Positions 12,223-16,333 of a stretch of 16,333 nucleotides of DNA are shown in pieces. This stretch comes from 2-02-FULL-38-15 sp964645555 (GTDB taxonomy: Bacteria > Patescibacteriota > Microgenomatia > Daviesbacterales > UBA10151): positions 1-16,333 of the forward strand of contig CAZYBP010000018.1 of assembly GCA_964645555.1 (NCBI GenBank), read 5' to 3'. A program made the translations under genes and the position numbers. The stretch's first letter is position 1, and the number at the start of each line of letters is the position of its first letter. The notes under the pieces are model-generated. The model saw only the letters and a program-made list of their open reading frames with translations. It had not been told where the DNA came from and did not search any database.

Positions 12223-13281
12223 TTACACCAGCTTTTGCAATCGCTTCCTCATGTTCATCTCCTGTTGCATAGGATCATATTGAATTAAACTATGTTGGTG
12301 TAAAGTAAAGTCTTCATCTGTCAGCTCGTTCTCTACTATGCCATAGTTACCACTTGTCCACCCCAGCTCTCCACTGAGTAACTTAGGCCAAAACTCATTT
12401 TCGTCTTGCGTGCGGAAGTGTTTAAGCATCAGCTCATCCATTTCCTGATTACTCCTCATTACCCCCATCGGAGGAGCCATACTTTCAATTAATTCCCTTT
12501 TCAATCCTATTAAAGCAGATCTGGATAATTTTTTAAGATCAACTTGCTTTTCACCCTTTAAAAGCTGAAGATGAAAATTATCTAATACAGCCGCCACTTC
12601 ATCCCATGAAGCTTCAAGTATAGCCCTTCTTGCCTCCAATACTCTATCTACTAGCCCGGGACCTCTTTTAATAACTAGCACCCTTGTCCCTTCTTTATAA
12701 TATTTGGATAAAAGATAAACTGTGCTAAAGGCTCTATCTGGTCCCTCCATTGTTGCATCCGGATAAACATACGCAGTAGGACCCGAGGGCTCTACTACCG
12801 CCAATGTAGGACCTTCAAAATTATTTAATTCTCTGGCTGTGAATTCCCAATTTACAATTGATGCACTTCTGTATTCCGGAAGAGTATATTGTCCATGCCC
12901 ATGTGACGGATCAACTTCCCCTCTTAGTTTGGCTAGATTGGCACTTTCGGCAAAAGGAATATACACTTTTCTAAGCTGTAGATTCTGCTCTGCTAATCCT
13001 TTTTGTAATTTCGGGTCATGATCTGCTAAATAGAATATCTGGGAGGCTGCTAATCTTTTACCCACCCCCGTCCTACCCCAGACAACTATAAACATAGTTC
13101 TTCTTTGAGGATAATTAAGCATAAAGTCATCTCGGGCATGTACCCAAAATTCCTCAAAACCGTTCAAATGGGATAAAAACTCAACACCTTGGGTGACTAG
13201 TTGAAGAGGGTGAAATTCTTCAACCTGGTTAAATTCTTGGGTTTGCTGCAATCTCAATTCAGGATATTGTTCTCCGTTCAT
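12223..13281 (-). CDS. P-loop-NTPase-like hypothetical protein, coupled to the kinase
   Basis: A 352-residue soluble protein with what looks like a nucleotide-binding core. FIVVWGRTGVGKRLAASQ (64-81) is a Walker A loop (GRTGVGK) preceded by a beta strand, but the Ser/Thr after the Lys is Arg (R76). GPTLAVVEPSG (157-167) could be the Walker B strand, with E164 as the acidic residue. A predicted strand VLVIKRGPG (about 201-209) and long helices follow. The C-terminal part (260-352) has LKRELIESMAPPMG and an acidic region. I cannot assign a family. Its ATG overlaps the stop codon of the histidine kinase gene (ATGA), so its translation is coupled to the kinase. This points to a shared signalling role, perhaps a kinase-controlled ATPase or GTPase. 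Mg-dependent hydrolysis may be altered by the Walker A change. Confidence 0.7.
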   Translation of the reverse strand: MNGEQYPELRLQQTQEFNQVEEFHPLQLVTQGVEFLSHLNGFEEFWVHARDDFMLNYPQRRTMFIVVWGRTGVGKRLAASQIFYLADHDPKLQKGLAEQNLQLRKVYIPFAESANLAKLRGEVDPSHGHGQYTLPEYRSASIVNWEFTARELNNFEGPTLAVVEPSGPTAYVYPDATMEGPDRAFSTVYLLSKYYKEGTRVLVIKRGPGLVDRVLEARRAILEASWDEVAAVLDNFHLQLLKGEKQVDLKKLSRSALIGLKRELIESMAPPMGVMRSNQEMDELMLKHFRTQDENEFWPKLLSGELGWTSGNYGIVENELTDEDFTLHQHSLIQYDPMQQEMNMRKRLQKLV

Positions 13282-14441
13282 ATTTTCGCTTCGGGTAAAC
13301 TAATTTCGATTGTAGTGCCTTTGTGTAACTTAGAACGAATGGCAATAGAACCATGATGTCGGGTTAAAACATCTTTAGCCAAGAATAAACCAATTCCCAT
13401 TCCTTCCTGGATATTGTTATTATCTGCTCTAAAATAATTATCAAATAATTTCGGAATATCCTTTTTATCAATCCCCACTCCGTAATCTTTAATGTTGATT
13501 ATAAAATTATGGCTTTTTGATTTAAGAGTAACTTCAACTTTCTTATCTGCTAAGGAAAATTTTAGTGCATTATCTATTAAATTGTTTATAACTTGCAAGA
13601 TTTTATCATAATCTCCTACGATTATACTCGCCTTACCATCTAGCTGATCATTAAAGACAATTTCTCGCTCTGGATTTGAAAATTTAGCATTATCTAATGA
13701 CCTCTTAATAATTTCTCGTAAATTACATTCTTTCCAATAGTATTGCAGCCTTCCTGCCTTAATCCTGTTTATTTCCAGTAACTCAGAAACTAAGTTAGTT
13801 AAACGTGTACTTTCTTGCTGTAAATGGTCTATCCATCTCGCTTCAGATGTAGCAGCTCCTGATAATTTACTATGCAATAGCTGAATATAACCACTAATAG
13901 AAGTTAACGGTGTTCTTAGTTCATGGGCTGCCATTGAAATAAAATGATCCCGGAGTTCTAAAGCTTTTCTTGTTTCGTCATAGAGCTGAGTTTTTCTGAT
14001 AGCTAAACTTGCCATCGATCCAAATAGCTTTAAAATATTTAATTCTCTTTGTCCGAATGATTGCTGATTTTTTGAGTTTACTATTAAGACACCAATCGAC
14101 TGATTTTTATAAGACAAAGGGATGTGAATTGTACATCTAATACCTAATTCTCTAAGTTCTGGATGAGCCCTTACAGTTTTGGATGCAGGCACAAGAATAG
14201 CTTTTCTCTGAGTGAAAGCCTGATAAGCATAAGCTTTTTTTCTAATCTTAGAGTAATATGCAATTGGAGAAGATGTATAAACTCGTTTGAATTCTCCGTC
14301 CTGCCTAAATGCAATAGATCCGTAATCTGCCCCTACTAATTTAACTGCTTCGTTTACAATAATTGCATAGGATTCTTCGGGGGTTAAAGGAACCAACAGT
14401 TTTAACCCAGCTTTATAGATTTTTTCCAGTATATTCTCCAT
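13278..14441 (-). CDS. Soluble GAF-domain sensor histidine kinase
   Basis: Cytoplasmic sensor kinase that would autophosphorylate on His and pass phosphate to a response regulator. The ATG at 14441 (387 residues) is chosen over a start at 14480, which adds 13 residues resembling no domain; no Shine-Dalgarno is clear at either. Numbered from this start, a GAF sensor (about 5-150) includes LVGADYGSIAFR and IPLSYKNQSIGVLIV. The HisKA dimerisation helix has the H-box FISMAAHELRTPL (H173), and the HATPase domain has the N-box NLIDNALKF, the G1 box DYGVGI and the G2 box GMGIGLFLAKD. No transmembrane segment is present, so the signal is intracellular, such as a small molecule or redox state bound by GAF. 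It leads an operon with two unrecognised genes. The convergent OmpR-type regulator is the likely phosphate acceptor. Confidence 0.93.
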   Translation of the reverse strand: MENILEKIYKAGLKLLVPLTPEESYAIIVNEAVKLVGADYGSIAFRQDGEFKRVYTSSPIAYYSKIRKKAYAYQAFTQRKAILVPASKTVRAHPELRELGIRCTIHIPLSYKNQSIGVLIVNSKNQQSFGQRELNILKLFGSMASLAIRKTQLYDETRKALELRDHFISMAAHELRTPLTSISGYIQLLHSKLSGAATSEARWIDHLQQESTRLTNLVSELLEINRIKAGRLQYYWKECNLREIIKRSLDNAKFSNPEREIVFNDQLDGKASIIVGDYDKILQVINNLIDNALKFSLADKKVEVTLKSKSHNFIINIKDYGVGIDKKDIPKLFDNYFRADNNNIQEGMGIGLFLAKDVLTRHHGSIAIRSKLHKGTTIEISLPEAKI

Positions 14442-14520
14442 AAGACAGCTAAATCTTACACAATAGAGGAAAAAATACAAGTTTTTTGCCTAACTTTTAG
14501 CTGATTATTACAATTTTCTT

Positions 14521-14540
14521 ACAAAAGATAACTTTTATCT
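14521..14540 (-). terminator. Weak terminator after the division gene
   Basis: Minus-strand hairpin AGATAA/TTATCT with a 3-nt loop, followed by TTTTGT, starting at the stop codon of the FtsB-like gene. The stem is short and AT-rich, so read-through into the kinase operon is possible. Confidence 0.35.
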
Positions 14541-14886
14541 AAAAAAATACCCTAAACCAACCCAACCAATTAGGTAAACGGACAACTGCAGACTGGCTGC
14601 TGCCTAAAACTAATTTTAATTTCTCCTCGGGAATAATGACGACCGTCTCCCCTTTTTTGGATAACCCAAGTTTATTACGGGCTTGTTGTTCTATGAACTG
14701 CGGGGATTGTATCTCTGACAATTTCTCTTGCAGCTGCTTATTTTTATTCTCTAACCTATACACTACCTCTGCAGCCGAGGTTAACCGATCTTCTGACTTC
14801 AAAGCATATAAAATCTGAGAGAATAACTTATATGCTAAAAAAAATACTACTAATATGGCTATTCCTATGGCTATTTTTTTAATCAT
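14539..14886 (-). CDS. FtsB/DivIC-family septum formation initiator
   Basis: A 115-residue bitopic membrane protein of the FtsB/DivIC family, a structural part of the FtsQLB division complex. A short cytoplasmic MIKK leads into one transmembrane helix (5-27). A coiled coil (about 30-62, RLENKNKQLQEKLSEIQ) follows, then the family signature QQARNKLGLSKKGETVVIIP (67-86). The C-terminal tail is about 25 residues, ending in aromatic residues. The ATG at 14886 has GAGGGG about 10 nt upstream. It is divergent from a Xer-like recombinase gene; the promoter of that gene lies in the 52 nt between the two starts. The gene is likely essential for division. Confidence 0.88.
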   Translation of the reverse strand: MIKKIAIGIAILVVFFLAYKLFSQILYALKSEDRLTSAAEVVYRLENKNKQLQEKLSEIQSPQFIEQQARNKLGLSKKGETVVIIPEEKLKLVLGSSQSAVVRLPNWLGWFRVFF

Positions 14887-14902
14887 TGCTAAAAATCCCC
14901 TC

Positions 14903-14931
14903 TTGACTTTGTTAGCCTATAAAAATATAAT
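14903..14931 (+). promoter_or_regulatory. Promoter of the recombinase gene (leaderless)
   Basis: TTGACT (5 of 6), 17-nt spacer, perfect TATAAT, then only 7 nt to the ATG at 14939. The predicted transcript begins at or 1 nt before the start codon. This also supports 14939 as the true start rather than the in-frame ATG at 14855, which lies upstream of the promoter. Confidence 0.75.
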
Positions 14932-14938
14932 ACGTTAC

Positions 14939-15805
14939 ATGGTTTCACTAAAAGATGCACATCAACAATTCGTCGGCCACCTGCAAGGTAAATCACGCGC
15001 CGCAGCTACTATCTTAGCTTATGGCAAAGACATTGAGCAACTAGTTACCTATTTAGAAGGTTTGAGTAAAACAAACCCCGCTGAGGTTACAACAGAAGAT
15101 TTACAAGCTTTTATGGATTCTTTAGCCAAGGAGTCTTATACTCCTAAATCAGTTTCCCGGAAGACCAATTCCACCAAAACCTTTTTCAAATTCTTAAAAA
15201 ATTCAAATATTATAAGTAATGACCCGGCTTCAGGACTTTCGCACCCTAAATTTGAAAATAAACCACCGAGAATTTTAACTAAACTTGAATACCGGGCTCT
15301 AAGGGATGCTGCCAGAGCTGACACCAGGATGATTGCAGTTATTGAACTGCTTTTGCAAACCGGTGTAAGGATCGGAGAACTTGCTCAACTTCGGGTAGAA
15401 GACATCAATTTCCAGGAACCCCAAACTATCCATGTCCCTCCCTTTGAAGGCACCAATGAAAGAACTATACCCTTAAATAAACCAGCTGCTGAAACTGTCA
15501 GTAAATACTTGGAAATCAGGCCAAAAACCCCTTCTCATGCCCTGTTTGTTACTAAAACGGGCAAACCTTTACTGATTAGAAACATCAGAACTGCGATAGA
15601 CAGATATTTCAGGATAGCCGGCATTAAGGAAGCTAAAGTCAATGACCTTCGCCATACCTGGGTAGCCCACCAATTACAATCCGGGGTATCTTTACTTACA
15701 GTTTCTAAACTGGCCGGGCATAAAAGGTTATCAACAACTGAAAGATACCTTCAATTTATCCAAGGCCAAGGCGGCGAAGGTAAAGTTAGACTCGAAGAAC
15801 TTTAA
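14939..15805 (+). CDS. Xer-like tyrosine recombinase
   Basis: Site-specific recombinase of 288 residues, the usual length for XerC/XerD, which resolve chromosome dimers at dif. It has an N-terminal SAM-like core-binding domain (about 5-90, YGKDIEQLVTYLEGL) and a C-terminal catalytic domain (from about 110). The motif Arg is R144 in TGVRIGEL, then R238 in VNDLRHTW, H261 in LAGHKRLSTTERY and the nucleophile Y270. Two expected positions differ: the beta-hairpin Lys (GKGNKER in XerD) reads GTNER, with Asn at 173, and the His of HxLR is Asn (N235). Either this is a diverged family with relocated catalytic groups or it is partly inactive. The gene is promoter-proximal in a two-gene unit with a sigma-region-4 protein. 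It could be the housekeeping Xer enzyme or a mobile-element integrase. Its place next to a division gene favours the former. Confidence 0.88.
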   Translation: MVSLKDAHQQFVGHLQGKSRAAATILAYGKDIEQLVTYLEGLSKTNPAEVTTEDLQAFMDSLAKESYTPKSVSRKTNSTKTFFKFLKNSNIISNDPASGLSHPKFENKPPRILTKLEYRALRDAARADTRMIAVIELLLQTGVRIGELAQLRVEDINFQEPQTIHVPPFEGTNERTIPLNKPAAETVSKYLEIRPKTPSHALFVTKTGKPLLIRNIRTAIDRYFRIAGIKEAKVNDLRHTWVAHQLQSGVSLLTVSKLAGHKRLSTTERYLQFIQGQGGEGKVRLEEL

Positions 15806-15806
15806 T

Positions 15807-16274
15807 ATGGCTGAACGGCTCCCAGTTACACCTCTAGAAGCTCAAATAATTTTAGTTAATGAAATAGCAAGTAACTCTTGGTGGTTCGGGCCCAGGGATA
15901 ATTATTATCTTAACCATCCTGGCCATTATAGCCCACAAGCCGCCCGAGCCTTACATCCTACTGGCTGGAAACAGTTTTATCATCCAGAAGCCCACCCTTT
16001 AAAACCGGAAGACTTTTTGAATAATAAGCCAAGGGAAGAACAATTCATAGCAGGTGTAGAACATGCTTTAGCTCATCTAAACGAAGACGAGCGGTTGGCA
16101 GTTAGGATACGTTTCGGCTTAGATAGTCATAAAATCGCGACCTTTCAAGAAGTCGGTGATGAAATCGGTAGAAGCAGAGAAAGAGCCCGTCAAATCACAG
16201 CAAAAGCAATACGGAAATTAGTACACCCTAAATCATCCCAGTTCTTCAGAGGTTTTCTGCACAGAAGTCCTTAA
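15807..16274 (+). CDS. Stand-alone sigma-70 region 4 protein
   Basis: A 155-residue protein whose C-terminal part (about 82-141) matches sigma-70 region 4: HLNEDERLAVRIRFGLD, then the helix-turn-helix TFQEVGDEIGRSRERARQIT and KAIRKLVHP, which in sigma factors contacts the -35 element. Sigma regions 2 and 3 are absent, so it cannot be a complete sigma factor. The first 80 residues (WWFGPRDNYYLNHPGHY, HPTGWKQFYHP) are aromatic- and His-rich and unrecognised. The ATG lies 1 nt after the recombinase stop codon, so translation is almost certainly coupled and the message shared. It may be a DNA-binding regulator, an RNA polymerase-binding regulator, or an accessory factor for recombination. No membrane or signal sequence is present. 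Confidence 0.8.
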   Translation: MAERLPVTPLEAQIILVNEIASNSWWFGPRDNYYLNHPGHYSPQAARALHPTGWKQFYHPEAHPLKPEDFLNNKPREEQFIAGVEHALAHLNEDERLAVRIRFGLDSHKIATFQEVGDEIGRSRERARQITAKAIRKLVHPKSSQFFRGFLHRSP

Positions 16275-16279
16275 TTGTG

Positions 16280-16333
16280 TGGGCGGACCTGGATTCGAAC
16301 CAGGACTCGAATGTGTATAAGACATTTGTGTTA
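16280..16333 (-). tRNA. tRNA-Ile (UAU anticodon), 5' part outside window
   Basis: The 3' two-thirds of a tRNA on the minus strand: anticodon stem AATGT/ACATT (5 perfect pairs), loop CTTATAC with anticodon UAU at 16319-16317, 5-nt variable loop, T-arm CCTGG-TTCGAAT-CCAGG, acceptor 3' strand TCCGCCC and discriminator A. CCA is not encoded (CAC follows). The acceptor 5' strand and most of the D-arm lie beyond the right edge. UAU reads the isoleucine codon AUA. Confidence 0.85.

Noticed and set aside
14855..14938. Longer N-terminus for the recombinase from the ATG at 14855
   Set aside because: It lies upstream of a near-perfect promoter and antisense to the ftsB-like start; the added residues match no Xer domain.
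14939..15805. Recombinase as the integrase of the hicBA island
   Set aside because: It is about 13 kb from the att-like repeats, next to a division gene and of Xer length; nothing in the window links the two.
1..16333. Recoded UGA (glycine), as in some CPR lineages
   Set aside because: TGA serves as the stop of hicB and of the kinase gene in ATGA overlaps, and no gene is improved by reading through it.
1..16333. CRISPR array or transposon
   Set aside because: No regularly spaced repeats, no transposase and no terminal inverted repeats were seen; the only dispersed repeat is the tRNA-end copy.

Overview
The window looks like chromosome from a small-genome bacterium of the Candidate Phyla Radiation (Patescibacteria, possibly Microgenomates). 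This is inference: AT-rich DNA, very compact gene order, standard stop codons (TGA ends hicB and the kinase gene), tRNA genes without an encoded CCA, a group I intron in a tRNA, several promoters placed so that transcripts would be leaderless, and many diverged or unrecognised proteins next to a normal peptidoglycan and division gene set. No phage structural genes, insertion sequences or CRISPR array are visible.

Left part (1-1800). The 3' part of an NRAMP-superfamily transporter gene enters from the left edge and carries an 18-T homopolymer. On the minus strand follow a CAU-anticodon tRNA gene split by a 191-nt group I intron, and a hicB-hicA toxin-antitoxin pair whose toxin gene has an in-frame stop. 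A 17-bp perfect copy of the tRNA 3' end lies on the far side of hicBA, so the pair sits between att-like repeats.

Cell-envelope block (1821-7400, minus strand). There is a class A penicillin-binding protein with a Pro/Thr-rich tail. Upstream of it, driven by a near-consensus promoter at 6963-6991, lies a three-gene operon: a membrane-anchored GH18-GH19 double hydrolase, a D,D-carboxypeptidase-like protein with a KIG instead of KTG box, and a 25-residue micro-protein with a strong ribosome binding site. One or two small membrane/hypothetical genes follow.

Carbohydrate block (7463-9916, minus). It holds an amylo-alpha-1,6-glucosidase-like (alpha/alpha)6-barrel protein and a GT4 glycosyltransferase, then a GlsB-type membrane protein and a 55-residue acidic protein separated by a strong hairpin terminator.

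Signalling block (10700-14441). An OmpR-family response regulator (+), with an inverted repeat around its -10 box, converges on a minus-strand operon. That operon encodes a soluble GAF-histidine kinase, an unrecognised P-loop-like protein and an unrecognised 251-residue protein. The regulator and kinase are probably partners, and the two orphan proteins are the best candidates for an undescribed system.

Right part (14539-16333). An FtsB/DivIC-like division protein (minus) is divergent from a Xer-like tyrosine recombinase with substituted catalytic positions (+). The recombinase gene is followed after 1 nt by a short protein that carries a sigma-70 region 4 domain without region 2. The 3' part of a tRNA with anticodon UAU (isoleucine) runs off the right edge.
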